Part shown: positions 16,937 to 25,961 of the stretch, piece after piece
Layout of the letters: each line of letters opens with the position of its first letter
How positions within the stretch are numbered: position 1 is the first letter of the stretch
NCBI GenBank assembly: GCA_028871455.1
Contig: JAGWNF010000005.1
Coordinates: forward strand, 1 to 64,000
DNA length: 64,000 nt
Origin: Alphaproteobacteria bacterium
Lineage (GTDB): Bacteria; Pseudomonadota; Alphaproteobacteria; ATCC43930; CGMCC-115725
Direction of reading: 5' to 3'
Notes under the pieces: model-generated
What the model was told of the DNA's origin: nothing
The model's input: the letters and a program-made list of their open reading frames with translations, nothing else
The model's database searches: none
Program-made: the position numbers and the translations under genes

Positions 16937-16951
16937 GAGAACGGTAAGAGT

Positions 16952-17659
16952 ATGCAAGATTCGAATCCGGCCGCCCACATGGCGCGCACGCCGTTTCCCG
17001 AGCGGCTGATGACGGGTTATCGCTCGTTTTTGGGCGGACATTTCGCCAGCGAGCGTTCGCGCTACGAGCGCCTGGCCAAGGCCGGACAGAAGCCCGAGAT
17101 CATGATGATCGGTTGCGTCGACTCACGGGTTTCGCCGGAGGCGATCTTCGACGCCGCGCCCGGCGAGATTCTGGTCGTCCGCAATGTCGCCAATCTGGTG
17201 CCGCCGTGGCAGCCCGACCGCGATTCGCAACACAGCACCAGCGCCGCGCTCGAGTTTGGCGTCCAGGCGCTGCAGATCCGCCATATCGTCGTGCTCGGCC
17301 ATGCCTTCTGCGGCGGCATTCGCGCTTACGCCGACGAGCAGGCGCCGCTTTCGCCGGGCGACTTCATCGGCCGCTGGATGTCGCACATCGCGCCGGCGGC
17401 GGCGAGCCTCGGTCCGCGCGACCCGAAAGACGGCAACAGCTATCTGCGCCGGCTCGAATTTGCGTCCATCGAGAACAGTCTCAAGAACCTGATGAGCTTC
17501 CCGTGGATTCGTGCACGGGTCGAACGCGGCGAACTTGAGCTGCACGGTGCCTATTTCGGCGTCGCCAGCGGCCGCTTGATGGTGCGCGATCCCGCGACTG
17601 GCCGGTTCGAGCCGGCCGCGTCGGAGACCCTCGACGAGCCGGTCCGCCGCGCCCGCTGA
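16952..17659 (+). CDS. can: Beta-class carbonic anhydrase
   Basis: Interconverts CO2 and bicarbonate in the cytoplasm. 235 aa. Zinc ligands are Cys55, His117 and Cys120, with the Asp57-Arg59 dyad (GCVDSR and VLGHAFCGG). The pattern RNVANLVPPW between them is typical of beta-CAs. ATG at 16952; an internal Met (codon 10) could also serve, as the binding site upstream (GGTAAG) is weak. It stands alone between the MFS gene and the FAD-dehydrogenase gene, 70 bp before the latter. Confidence 0.94.
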   Translation: MQDSNPAAHMARTPFPERLMTGYRSFLGGHFASERSRYERLAKAGQKPEIMMIGCVDSRVSPEAIFDAAPGEILVVRNVANLVPPWQPDRDSQHSTSAALEFGVQALQIRHIVVLGHAFCGGIRAYADEQAPLSPGDFIGRWMSHIAPAAASLGPRDPKDGNSYLRRLEFASIENSLKNLMSFPWIRARVERGELELHGAYFGVASGRLMVRDPATGRFEPAASETLDEPVRRAR

Positions 17660-17728
17660 CGTGCCCGGCCGCAGCCGGCCCAACTGAGGACTGGACGGCG
17701 CCTGGTCGACGGCGATAGGGCTTTAGCC

Positions 17729-19141
17729 ATGGATAGCGTGGCTGCCGCCGACGTCGTCGGGCGGCTCAAGGCTGTTGTCGGACCGAAGGGCGTGGTCGAA
17801 GGCACCGACGCCGCCCCCTATTTCCGCGAGCAACGTGGACTCTATCGCGGCGCGGCGCTTGCCGTGTTGCGGCCGGCCTCCACCGACGAGGCCGCGCGGC
17901 TGGTCGCGATCTGCGCCGCGGCGCGCCTGCCGATCTATCCGCAAGGCGGCAACACCGGTCTTTCGGGCGGCGCCGTCGCGGCCAAGAACGGCGTGCTGAT
18001 CAACCTCGGCCGCATGAACCGCATTCGCGCGCTCGACGCGCTCAATTTCACGGTCACCGCCGAGGCTGGCTGCGTGCTCGCCGAGCTGCAACGCGCCGCT
18101 GAGGCTGCTGACCGGCTGTTCCCGCTGAGCCTCGGCGCCGAGGGTTCTTGTCAGATCGGCGGCAACCTTTCAACCAACGCCGGCGGCGTCAACGTCTTGC
18201 GCTACGGCAATGCGCGCGAACTGGCACTCGGCCTCGAAGTCGTGCTGCCGGACGGCCAAGTGTGGAACGGCCTGCGCGGCCTGCGCAAGAACAACACCGG
18301 CTATGATCTGAAGCAGCTCTTCATCGGCGCCGAAGGCACGCTCGGCATCATCACCGCGGCGACCTTGAAGCTCTTTCCGCGGCCGCGCGAAGTCGAGACC
18401 GCGCTGCTCGGCCTACGGCGCATCGACGACGTGATGGAACTCTTTGCGCGCGCCCGCGCCGCCAGCGGCGACCAGCTGACCGGCTTCGAGCTCATCCCCC
18501 GCATCGGCATCGACAACGTGCTGCGCCACGGCGAGGGATTCCGCGAGCCACTGGCGACAAAACATCCGTGGTACGCGCTGATCGAAATTTCGACCAGCCG
18601 CGGCGATGCCCAATTGCGCCAGGCGTTAGAGGGGCTGCTGGCCGCGGCCATGGACGCCGACTTGGTGCAGGACGGCACCATCGCCGAGAGCGAGGCGCAG
18701 CGTCGCGAGCTATGGCGCATCCGCGCCGCCCTCGCCGAGCAGCAGGAGAAACTGGGCGGCAGCATCAAGCACGACGTCTCGGTGCCGGTCAGCAAGGTCG
18801 CCGAGTTCATCGTGCGTGCGAGCGCCGCGGTCAGCGAACGCTTGCCGGGCATCCGGCCCTATCCCTTCGGTCACGTCGGCGACGGCAACATTCACTTCAA
18901 CCTGATGCAGCCCTCGGGTGCCGATAAAGCCGTCTATCTGAAGCGCTGGGCGGAATTCAATCGTATCGTTCACGACATCGTCGTGTCGCTCGGCGGCTCG
19001 ATCAGCGCGGAGCACGGCATCGGCCTCCTGCGTCGCGACGAACTCGCACATTACGCCGCGCCGCTGGAGCTCGAGACCATGCGCAAGGTGAAGGCGGCGC
19101 TCGATCCGCTCGGCATCATGAACCCGGGCAAGGTGATATGA
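17729..19141 (+). CDS. FAD-binding D-2-hydroxyacid dehydrogenase (GlcD/D2HGDH family)
   Basis: 470-aa flavoenzyme of the VAO/GlcD group, oxidising a D-2-hydroxy acid such as D-2-hydroxyglutarate, D-lactate or glycolate. The FAD domain has YPQGGNTGLSGGAV (residues 70-83), GAEGSCQIGGNLSTNAGG and GAEGTLGIIT. The C-terminal domain carries the metal-binding FGHVGDGNIHFN and ISAEHGIGLLRRDEL. The HVGDGN/EHGIG pairing without extra iron-sulfur modules fits the D-2-hydroxyglutarate or D-lactate dehydrogenase branch. Its stop overlaps the start of an acyl-CoA dehydrogenase by 4 bp, so both are likely co-translated and may pass electrons to the same ETF (inference). Confidence 0.9.
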   Translation: MDSVAAADVVGRLKAVVGPKGVVEGTDAAPYFREQRGLYRGAALAVLRPASTDEAARLVAICAAARLPIYPQGGNTGLSGGAVAAKNGVLINLGRMNRIRALDALNFTVTAEAGCVLAELQRAAEAADRLFPLSLGAEGSCQIGGNLSTNAGGVNVLRYGNARELALGLEVVLPDGQVWNGLRGLRKNNTGYDLKQLFIGAEGTLGIITAATLKLFPRPREVETALLGLRRIDDVMELFARARAASGDQLTGFELIPRIGIDNVLRHGEGFREPLATKHPWYALIEISTSRGDAQLRQALEGLLAAAMDADLVQDGTIAESEAQRRELWRIRAALAEQQEKLGGSIKHDVSVPVSKVAEFIVRASAAVSERLPGIRPYPFGHVGDGNIHFNLMQPSGADKAVYLKRWAEFNRIVHDIVVSLGGSISAEHGIGLLRRDELAHYAAPLELETMRKVKAALDPLGIMNPGKVI

Positions 19142-20910
19142 CGGAATACGCCGCGCCACTCGCCGACATGCACTTCGCGCTCGACGAAATTGCGCGGCTG
19201 CCCGAAATCACCCAGCTACCGGGCTGCGAGCACGCATTACCGGATGTGGTCGATGCCGTGCTGGCTGAAGCCGCGAAGCTCGCCGGCGAGGTCGTCGCGC
19301 CGCTCAACCGCATCGGTGACATCGAGAAGAGCCGGCTCGAGAACGGTGTGGTGCGCACGCCGGCCGGCTTCAAGGAGGCCTATCGCGCCTACGTCGACGG
19401 CGGCTGGAGCGGCCTGTCGTCGTCGCCCGCCTACGGCGGCCAGGGTCTGCCACGGGTCATCGACGCCGCCGTCAACGAGATGTGGATGAGCGCCAACCTT
19501 GCCTGGTCGCTCTGCCCGATGTTGAGTGTCGGCGCCGGCGAGCTGCTCGAACTGCTCGGCACCGAGCGGCAGAAACGGCTCTATCTTGACCGGCTGGTCG
19601 CCGGTGCATGGACCGGCACGATGAATCTGACCGAGCCGCAAGCCGGTTCGGACCTCGGCGCGCTGCGCACGCGCGCCCTACGCGAAGGCGATCATTACCG
19701 CATCGTCGGCCAGAAGATCTTCATCACCTGGGGCGAGCACGACATGGCGGCGAACATCGTGCATCTGGTGCTCGCCCGGCTGCCCGACGCGCCCCCCGGC
19801 AGCAAGGGCATCTCGCTCTTCCTGGTGCCGAAGTACCTGGTCAACGATGACGGCAGCCTCGGCGCGCGCAACGACCTGCGCTGCGTCAGCCTCGAGCACA
19901 AGCTCGGCATCCACGCCAGCCCGACCTGCGTGATGTCGTACGGCGACGACGGCGGCGCGATCGGTTATCTGGTCGGCGCCGAGAACCGTGGCCTCGAGGC
20001 CATGTTCGTGATGATGAACGCCGCGCGGCTGCACGTCGGTCTGCAGGGCGTGGCGATCGGCGAACGCGCCTACCAGCAGGCGCGCGCCTATGCGCGGGAG
20101 CGCGTCCAGGGCAAGCCGGTCACCGCCAAGGATGGCCACCGGCTACCCATCGTCCACCATCCGGACGTGCGGCGCATGCTGCTGTCGATGCGCGCGGCGA
20201 GCGAGGCGGCGCGTGCCCTCGCCTACTACACGGCCGGCCAGGCCGATCGCGCCCGCTACCATCCCGACGCCGGGCGGCGCGCCAAGGCCCAGGCGCGGCT
20301 CGACCTGCTGACACCAGTGGTAAAGGCCTGGTGCACGGATCTCGGCGTCGAGATCGCCAGCACCGGCATCCAGGTCCATGGCGGCATGGGCTTCGTCGAG
20401 GAGACCGGCGCCGCCCAGCATCTGCGCGACGCGCGCATCGCGCCGATCTACGAGGGCACTAACGGCATCCAGGCCAATGATCTGGTCGGCCGCAAGCTCT
20501 TGCGCGACCAGGGCGCCGCGCTCGGCGAGTTGGTCGTCGAGATGCGCAACGCCCTCGGTTCGCTCAACGGCCACGATGCCGACGGTCATCTGGCGCATGG
20601 CATCAATGCATTGGAGCGCGCGACCCGCGCGATCCTCGACAACGCGGCCGATGATCTGGGCACGGCGCTCGCTGGCGCCGTACCCTATCTGCAGCTCCTC
20701 GGCACGGTGGCGGGCGGCTGGCTAATGGCCGAAAGCGCCGCCGCCGCGGATCGCTGGCTGCGCACGGGTGCCGGCGATCGGCGCTTTCTCGAAGCCAAGA
20801 TCGCGACTGCGCGGTTCTATGCGGAGCACCGGCTGGCCCAGGCGCCGGCACTGCTACCGGCGGTCGCTGGCGGCCGCACGGTGATGGGCTTCGATCTCGA
20901 TCTGCTCTAG
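19138..20910 (+). CDS. Acyl-CoA dehydrogenase, long DmdC/AidB-like form
   Basis: 590-aa FAD-dependent dehydrogenase with the C-terminal extension seen in 3-methylmercaptopropionyl-CoA dehydrogenase (DmdC)-like proteins. Motifs: LTEPQAGSDLGALRT (residues 164-178), FITWGEHDM, and the catalytic base Glu439 in IYEGTNGIQ. GGMGFVEETGAAQ sits just before it. ATG at 19138 overlaps the previous stop. The exact acyl-CoA is not predictable; a methylmercaptopropionate role would need dmdB/dmdD, which are absent here. Coupling to a hydroxyacid dehydrogenase suggests catabolism of an organic acid. Confidence 0.9.
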   Translation: MTEYAAPLADMHFALDEIARLPEITQLPGCEHALPDVVDAVLAEAAKLAGEVVAPLNRIGDIEKSRLENGVVRTPAGFKEAYRAYVDGGWSGLSSSPAYGGQGLPRVIDAAVNEMWMSANLAWSLCPMLSVGAGELLELLGTERQKRLYLDRLVAGAWTGTMNLTEPQAGSDLGALRTRALREGDHYRIVGQKIFITWGEHDMAANIVHLVLARLPDAPPGSKGISLFLVPKYLVNDDGSLGARNDLRCVSLEHKLGIHASPTCVMSYGDDGGAIGYLVGAENRGLEAMFVMMNAARLHVGLQGVAIGERAYQQARAYARERVQGKPVTAKDGHRLPIVHHPDVRRMLLSMRAASEAARALAYYTAGQADRARYHPDAGRRAKAQARLDLLTPVVKAWCTDLGVEIASTGIQVHGGMGFVEETGAAQHLRDARIAPIYEGTNGIQANDLVGRKLLRDQGAALGELVVEMRNALGSLNGHDADGHLAHGINALERATRAILDNAADDLGTALAGAVPYLQLLGTVAGGWLMAESAAAADRWLRTGAGDRRFLEAKIATARFYAEHRLAQAPALLPAVAGGRTVMGFDLDLL

Positions 20911-20938
20911 GAGTCGGTTCCGGCGGGCGACGGCGCGC

Positions 20939-21565
20939 TCAAGCCGCCTTATCGTTGACGCAGCGCAGCAGTTTCCAATAGCCGAACAGATTGCTCGGTC
21001 GGATATCGCGCACCTCGAGTTTGCCGACCTCGATGAAGTCGTCGAGCGGGAAATCGGCATGGAATCCAATCTTGCCAGCAAGCGGCGCCAGCGCTTTTTC
21101 GAACCGGCTCACCAGCCAGCTGTCGCTGGTGAAATGATTGACGATGACGACGGTGCCACCCGGCCGGCAAACGCGCCGGATTTCGGCCGCAAAGCGCGCC
21201 GGATTGGGCACTACCGAGGCGACATAGAGCGCCAGCACGGCGTCGAAGCTGTTGTCGGCGAAACTCGTCTGCTCGGCATCCATCACGTGCAGACCTTTGA
21301 CCTGGACGAGCCGCCTGCGCGCGACGCGTGCCTTGGCCTTGGCCAGCATCTCGGCCGAGACGTCGATGCCCGTGACCTCGGAGTCCGGGCGGAAATAGGG
21401 CAGCGACAGACCGGTACCGACGCCGACCTCGAGAATGCGCTGACCGGGCAGGTTGTTGGCGATACGTACAGCTGCCTTACGCCCGGGGTGGAAGATTGGG
21501 CCGAAGACGAAATCATAAGAGCCGGAAAACAGCCGATAGGTCTTTAGTGTATCTTGCAGATCCAT
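20939..21565 (-). CDS. pmtA: Class I SAM methyltransferase, phosphatidylethanolamine N-methyltransferase type
   Basis: 208-aa soluble methyltransferase resembling alphaproteobacterial PmtA, which converts phosphatidylethanolamine to phosphatidylcholine. The N-terminus YDFVFGPIFHPGRKAAV matches the PmtA membrane-binding helix and family signature. SAM motif I is ILEVGVGTGLSLP (residues 44-56), motif II contains TGIDVSAEML, and VCRPGGTVVIVNHF is the post-motif loop. Short (about 23 kDa) as in Rhizobium and Rhodobacter PmtA. Convergent with the acyl-CoA dehydrogenase gene; 86 bp upstream lies the cold-shock gene in the same direction. A related quinone methyltransferase cannot be excluded. Confidence 0.75.
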   Translation of the reverse strand: MDLQDTLKTYRLFSGSYDFVFGPIFHPGRKAAVRIANNLPGQRILEVGVGTGLSLPYFRPDSEVTGIDVSAEMLAKAKARVARRRLVQVKGLHVMDAEQTSFADNSFDAVLALYVASVVPNPARFAAEIRRVCRPGGTVVIVNHFTSDSWLVSRFEKALAPLAGKIGFHADFPLDDFIEVGKLEVRDIRPSNLFGYWKLLRCVNDKAA

Positions 21566-21651
21566 GGACGATTTGCTCCGACGTCTTCTCTCAATGCAGA
21601 CAATAGTTTCCTCGGCTCCTGACGATGCGCCGGCTCCGGCGCCTGCGGATC

Positions 21652-22179
21652 TTATAGCAGCGTGATGTGATCGGCCTCGAGGCCCTTGCGCCCTTCGACA
21701 ACGTCGACGCGCACGCGTTGCCCGGGTTCAAGCGCGTTGACGCCGCTGCGCCGCAACACGGTGACGTGGACGAAGATGTCCTTGCCGCCGCCCTCGGGCG
21801 CGATGAAGCCGTAGCCCTTCTCGGCCTCGAACCATTTGACCTCGCCCTGGATCGTTTGTGCCGGACCACGCGGCGGCGCCGCACCGCGGCCGCCAGTGGA
21901 GGCGACCGCCGTGCTGTTGTCGAGGTTAAGCACGTTGAGCACCAGCGGACCCTTCGCGCCTGCCCCAATCTCGCAGACGATCGACGCGCCTTCGCGCGCT
22001 TCGCCATACCCCGCGCGACGCAGAACCGCCATCGGCAGAAATGCGTCGGGCGTACCATCGGATAGCGTGACGAACCCGAATCCCTTGGCGGTATTGAACC
22101 ACTTCACCTTGGCTTCGACGCGGCGGCCGGACGGCGCGACATCGTCGGCGCGAAAATAATCAGGACGGCGATCATACAT
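21652..22179 (-). CDS. Double cold-shock-domain protein
   Basis: 175 aa with two CspA-type OB folds joined by an Ala/Gly/Pro linker. The first starts AKVKWFNTAKGFGFV (about residues 23-85), but its second RNA motif is DAFLPM in place of the usual D(I/V)FVH. The second, GEVKWFEAEKGYGFIA (about residues 112-174), has canonical DIFVHVT. Such proteins bind single-stranded RNA or DNA and melt structure; two-domain versions are typical of alphaproteobacteria. I prefer ATG 22179, which starts MYDRRPDYFRADD, over TTG 22218 further upstream. Confidence 0.9.
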   Translation of the reverse strand: MYDRRPDYFRADDVAPSGRRVEAKVKWFNTAKGFGFVTLSDGTPDAFLPMAVLRRAGYGEAREGASIVCEIGAGAKGPLVLNVLNLDNSTAVASTGGRGAAPPRGPAQTIQGEVKWFEAEKGYGFIAPEGGGKDIFVHVTVLRRSGVNALEPGQRVRVDVVEGRKGLEADHITLL

Positions 22180-22292
22180 GGCGGTCAGGAAATCCTCTCC
22201 CCGGGGACAGCTAAACAAGAGTTTAGGTTAGCGCGAATCGGCTGTCGCCGCCAGCATGCGGACATCCTGCCAGCGCCGGCACATTGGACCCG

Positions 22293-23135
22293 TTAGCTGC
22301 GGTAGGCCACTACATTTTGCCGCTGTTCGCCGAGCCCGGTAATCGTCAGGTGCATGATGTCGCCGGGCTTCAGGAAGCGGTTGCGGCCCAGTCCGACCCC
22401 CGACGGCGTGCCCGTGGCGATAAGGTCGCCTGGCATCAGCGTCAGGAACTGACTTGTATAGCTGACAATCGTCGCGCAATCGAAGATCATGTCCTTGGTC
22501 GAGGCCTTCTGCATCACCTGACCGCTGACCTCGCACATAACCTCGAGGTTCTGCAGGTCGGCGATTTCATCCGGCGTCACCAGCCACGGGCCGGCGGGAC
22601 AGAAAGTATCGCAGCCTTTGCCCTTCATCCATTGCGGGCCGCGTTCAAGCTGGAAATTGCGCTCCGAGACGTCGTTGACGATGGTATAGCCGGCCACGTG
22701 CTTCAGCGCATCGGCCTTGGAGACGTATTGCGCCTTGGTGCCAATGTAGATGCCGAGTTCGACTTCCCAGTCACCCTTGATCGAATTCTTCGGCAGGATG
22801 ACGTCGTCATTGGGCCCCGAATACGACGTGATCGCTTTCATGAACAGAACCGGCTCGGTCGGAATCTTCATCGTCGCTTCGTTGGCGTGATCGATGTAAT
22901 TGAGCCCAACCGCGACGATCTTTGGCACGTTGCCGACGGGCGCGCCGAGGCGCGGAGCGCCTGAAACCGCCGGCAGCTTCGCCGGATCGAGCTTGCGCAG
23001 CTTATCGAGCGCGGCGGGCGCGAGCTGTGCCGGCGTGATATCGGCGATCACGCCGGAGAGGTCGCGGAGCTGCCCATCCTTGTCGAGCAGTCCCGGCTTC
23101 TCACTGCCGACCGGCCCAAAACGAAGCAACTTCAT
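22293..23135 (-). CDS. Fumarylacetoacetate hydrolase family protein
   Basis: 280-aa FAH-fold enzyme of the type acting on 2-oxo- or beta-diketo acids (ureidoglycolate lyase, HpcE or acylpyruvase-like). The metal site uses the Glu/Glu/Asp pattern in VELGIYIG (near residue 127) and YTIVNDVSERNFQ (near 150). GDLIATGTPSGVG near residue 240 is the family signature. The start at ATG 23135 (MKLLRFGPVG) is the normal N-terminus, rather than the upstream in-frame Met. It stands alone between the cold-shock and DUF1499 genes, so the substrate is open. Confidence 0.88.
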   Translation of the reverse strand: MKLLRFGPVGSEKPGLLDKDGQLRDLSGVIADITPAQLAPAALDKLRKLDPAKLPAVSGAPRLGAPVGNVPKIVAVGLNYIDHANEATMKIPTEPVLFMKAITSYSGPNDDVILPKNSIKGDWEVELGIYIGTKAQYVSKADALKHVAGYTIVNDVSERNFQLERGPQWMKGKGCDTFCPAGPWLVTPDEIADLQNLEVMCEVSGQVMQKASTKDMIFDCATIVSYTSQFLTLMPGDLIATGTPSGVGLGRNRFLKPGDIMHLTITGLGEQRQNVVAYRS

Positions 23136-23239
23136 GGTAACACGGCCCTTTCGTATTTTCGGGCGACGATTTCGTGCAGTGCGGAAGGACCGCGAACTTG
23201 CCACACGCGGTTATGGGCCGCAATCCGGCCGACGCCGGC

Positions 23240-24028
23240 TCAATGCGCGCCGGCTGCGAGCCGTGTCTTAAGCGCATCGAGATACGCCGTCACGCGCCGG
23301 GCGTTGGCACCGAAATCGCCACGCCCCTGACGCGAGAGCGAACGCACGTCGATGCGACTGCCGGCACCATGTGGCGATACGCGAATGCACACGTCGTCGG
23401 TGAAGCGCATCCAGAACGATTCCTCGCTCGCTTCGATGCGCCATGCCCCGGGTTCAGCGATAACGTCGATCCAGCCCGGCATCGCTTGTGCGACACCGAG
23501 CGCGACAGCGAAAGCCGCGCGCGGCGGCACTGACGTCGTTACCGGCGCGATCTGTGGATAATACGCGCGCTGCAGCTTGGCGACGGCCGGCCCGCCGTAT
23601 TCGACGGAATTGGCTTCCTCTATGGCGCGCGACGGCAGCACAGCCCAGAACGTCGGCGGGTTGACCGGATCGGTGGTGACGTCGTGAATCGGCGGCGTCG
23701 CAGCGGCGATCCGCGCGTAGTGCCAAGGCACGTAAACCACCGGGACGGCGACGGCGAACGCGACGAGCGCCATGGCACGGCGCGCGAGCAACAATCGCGG
23801 CCAGCCAATCAGGGCAACGATCGCCGTCAGCGTTGCCGCCAACGCAACATATGCTGCGTAGCGCATGAGCGCGAACGATACGTCATAATACCAAAGACCG
23901 AGGCGCCAGCCTGCGGGCACCATTGCGAACACCACCAACGCGACGCCGGCGAGAGCGAGCGCCACCACGGCCGCGAGGCCACGGGCGCCGCGCGGCGCGG
24001 TTATCTGCAGGCTATTCTGCGCCATCAT
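23240..24028 (-). CDS. DUF1499 membrane protein
   Basis: 262 aa. Three hydrophobic helices in the N-terminal 110 residues (LAAVVALALAGVALVVFAM, YAAYVALAATLTAIVALIG, ALVAFAVAVPVVYVPW) precede a soluble DUF1499 domain (residues 115-260) containing IHDVTTDPVNPP and SRIDVRSLSRQGRGDFGANARRV. The SRSRxGxxDFGxNxxRV-like motif is the hallmark of DUF1499. The function of this family is not established. Divergent from the tonB-like gene with 75 bp between starts. Confidence 0.85.
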   Translation of the reverse strand: MMAQNSLQITAPRGARGLAAVVALALAGVALVVFAMVPAGWRLGLWYYDVSFALMRYAAYVALAATLTAIVALIGWPRLLLARRAMALVAFAVAVPVVYVPWHYARIAAATPPIHDVTTDPVNPPTFWAVLPSRAIEEANSVEYGGPAVAKLQRAYYPQIAPVTTSVPPRAAFAVALGVAQAMPGWIDVIAEPGAWRIEASEESFWMRFTDDVCIRVSPHGAGSRIDVRSLSRQGRGDFGANARRVTAYLDALKTRLAAGAH

Positions 24029-24103
24029 CCCATCCGCTTCGATCCGCCCCTAGTACGCGGCTGGATTCATCCCAGATCATTGATTCACTTGGCATTCGAC
24101 GCC

Positions 24104-25117
24104 ATGTCGTCTATTGAGATTTTTGCACACACGATGGCTGTGGCGACCGAGGGCGTCTACACCCCGATAACGCCTGAACCGGCGGACCAATTCCGCGACC
24201 GGAACGATCGCAGGCGCCTGTGGCGCAGCATTGCCGACTCGCTTGTTCTGCATGGTCTGTTGCTCATCCTGCTATTCGGGTTGTGGCACGTGCCGCCGGC
24301 GCAAGAGACCGTGTTTCCGCCTGTCAGCATCAAATTCCTGGGCACCGGCGGTGCGTCCGGCTCACCCGGCGGCAGCGGTGGCGCGGCGCGATTGCCCGGC
24401 GAGCGCAACGCCGGCACGCCTCTAGTAGAAACGAGCACGCGGCCGCCGGCACCGAGTGCAACGCCGCCGCAGGCGAACGATACTGCGCCACCTTTGCCGA
24501 TGCCGAAGCCGACGTTGACGACGGTCGAGCACGCGACCGCGCCACTTAAGCCGCGGCAAGACCGCGTCGAGGCGCGTCAACGGATCACCAAGCCGGCGGC
24601 GGCTGCAGCGCCGAAACCGGCACCGCGGCCGGCGCCCACAATCACGGTCGCACCCATCCCCGCACCGCCTGCGACCACCCCCACTACCACGATGACCGCA
24701 AGCGGCAATCCAGCCGCGCTGGGCACCGGCATGACCGGCGTCGGCAGCGCTGGCAACGGCAATTTCGGCCTCAGCCAGGGCACCGGCGGTCCGGGTCGCG
24801 GCACCGGCTCGCCGGATGATTATCTCGATCGCGTCCGCCGCCACCTTGAACGCTACAAGCACTATCCCGAGGATGCATTGAAGAAGAAGGAAGAAGGCAC
24901 CGTCATGGTCGCCTTCACGCTGGCGCATGACGGTACGGTCACCGGGGCTTGGATCACACGTACCTCCGGGAATCCGTTGCTCGATAAGGCCGCGCTCGCC
25001 ATGCTCCACGACGGTTCGCCAGTGCCCCCGGTGCCGCAACAGTATTGGAACCGCACTGGGCCGATCACGCTACCGGTCAATTTCACCATCGGTTTCTTCG
25101 ACCGCATCCTGCGTTAA
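24104..25117 (+). CDS. tonB: TonB-family energy transducer
   Basis: Links the proton motive force (via ExbB/ExbD) to outer-membrane receptors. 337 aa: a cytoplasmic N-terminus, one transmembrane helix (about residues 43-62, LVLHGLLLILLFGLW), a Gly-rich then long Pro/Ala/Thr-rich periplasmic spacer (90-225), and the C-terminal TonB domain (245-337) with YLDRVRRHLERYKHYPEDAL and DGTVTGAWITRTSGN. ATG 24104 is chosen because the frame upstream (open to 23684) overlaps the divergent DUF1499 gene; ATG 24134 is an alternative. No exbB, exbD or receptor gene is adjacent. Confidence 0.9.
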   Translation: MSSIEIFAHTMAVATEGVYTPITPEPADQFRDRNDRRRLWRSIADSLVLHGLLLILLFGLWHVPPAQETVFPPVSIKFLGTGGASGSPGGSGGAARLPGERNAGTPLVETSTRPPAPSATPPQANDTAPPLPMPKPTLTTVEHATAPLKPRQDRVEARQRITKPAAAAAPKPAPRPAPTITVAPIPAPPATTPTTTMTASGNPAALGTGMTGVGSAGNGNFGLSQGTGGPGRGTGSPDDYLDRVRRHLERYKHYPEDALKKKEEGTVMVAFTLAHDGTVTGAWITRTSGNPLLDKAALAMLHDGSPVPPVPQQYWNRTGPITLPVNFTIGFFDRILR

Positions 25118-25176
25118 CCCTGGAAGCCACGGAAACGGGCATTAATGTGCTGGTGGCTAATAATAACACGATAATT

Positions 25177-25206
25177 TTGTTGTATGCTTTGAAACAACAC
25201 TAGGAT
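25177..25206 (+). promoter_or_regulatory. Putative cysH promoter with a dyad operator
   Basis: TTGTTG at 25177-25182, 18-bp spacer, TAGGAT at 25201-25206 in an unusually AT-rich stretch. An inverted repeat tgttg-N12-caaca (25178-25182 and 25195-25199) overlaps it and could bind a sulfur-responsive regulator. The implied start near 25213 favours GTG 25272 over ATG 25215 as the cysH start. Confidence 0.4.
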
Positions 25207-25271
25207 ATACGGCAATGAGGCTTATTTATCGGGATCATGCCGTATTTATCCCGTGGAAGAGGTTCATCGCT

Positions 25272-25961
25272 GTGGATATTGATCTGCCGACGACCGAAAC
25301 ACTCGCCCGCTTGCGGGCTGTCGCCGAGCGTCACACACCGGCGACGCTGGCCGCGAGTTTCGGCGCCGAAGACATGGTGCTGATCGACCTGCTGGCGCGG
25401 CATCGCCTGCCGATCAGCGTCTTCACGCTCGACACCGGGCGACTGCCGGAAGAGACGCAGTCGCTGATCCACGTGACCGCGCGGCGTTATGGGCTGGCGA
25501 TCACCGTCGTCGCGCCCGACGCGGGCGAAGTTGAGCGCTATGTAAGCACCCATGGCCCGAACGCGTTCTATGACAGCCGAGCCCTGCGGCTCGAATGCTG
25601 CGCCATTCGCAAGGTGCGGCCCCTCGCCCGGGCACTTGCCGGTCAGCGGGCATGGATCACCGGCCAGCGTCGCGCGCAGTCCGTCACGCGCCGTGCCCTG
25701 CCCTTACAGGAATGGGACGCGGAGCACGGCATCCACAAATTCAACCCCTTGGCCGACTGGTCCGATGACGCGGTTTGGACCTACGTTCGGACACACGACG
25801 TGCCTTACAACGCCCTGCACGACCGCGGCTATCCGAGTATTGGCTGCGCGCCCTGCACACGTGCGATTACGCCGGGCGAAGACAGCCGCGCCGGGCGGTG
25901 GTGGTGGGAATCTGACGAGCACCGCGAATGCGGCCTGCATACGCACCGGAGAGCGTCATGA
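25272..25961 (+). CDS. cysH: Adenylyl-sulfate (APS) reductase
   Basis: Reduces APS to sulfite with thioredoxin in assimilatory sulfate reduction. The double ECCAIRK and the later GCAPC pair are the four cysteines of a 4Fe-4S cluster, the marker of APS rather than PAPS reductases. The C-terminal ECGLH holds the catalytic cysteine. The P-loop-like ASFGAEDMVLID starts the domain. I chose GTG 25272 (GGAAGAGG nine bases upstream; the product starts with normal family sequence). ATG 25215 would add 19 atypical residues from an AT-rich leader. ATGA overlap with cysD. Confidence 0.92.
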   Translation: MDIDLPTTETLARLRAVAERHTPATLAASFGAEDMVLIDLLARHRLPISVFTLDTGRLPEETQSLIHVTARRYGLAITVVAPDAGEVERYVSTHGPNAFYDSRALRLECCAIRKVRPLARALAGQRAWITGQRRAQSVTRRALPLQEWDAEHGIHKFNPLADWSDDAVWTYVRTHDVPYNALHDRGYPSIGCAPCTRAITPGEDSRAGRWWWESDEHRECGLHTHRRAS

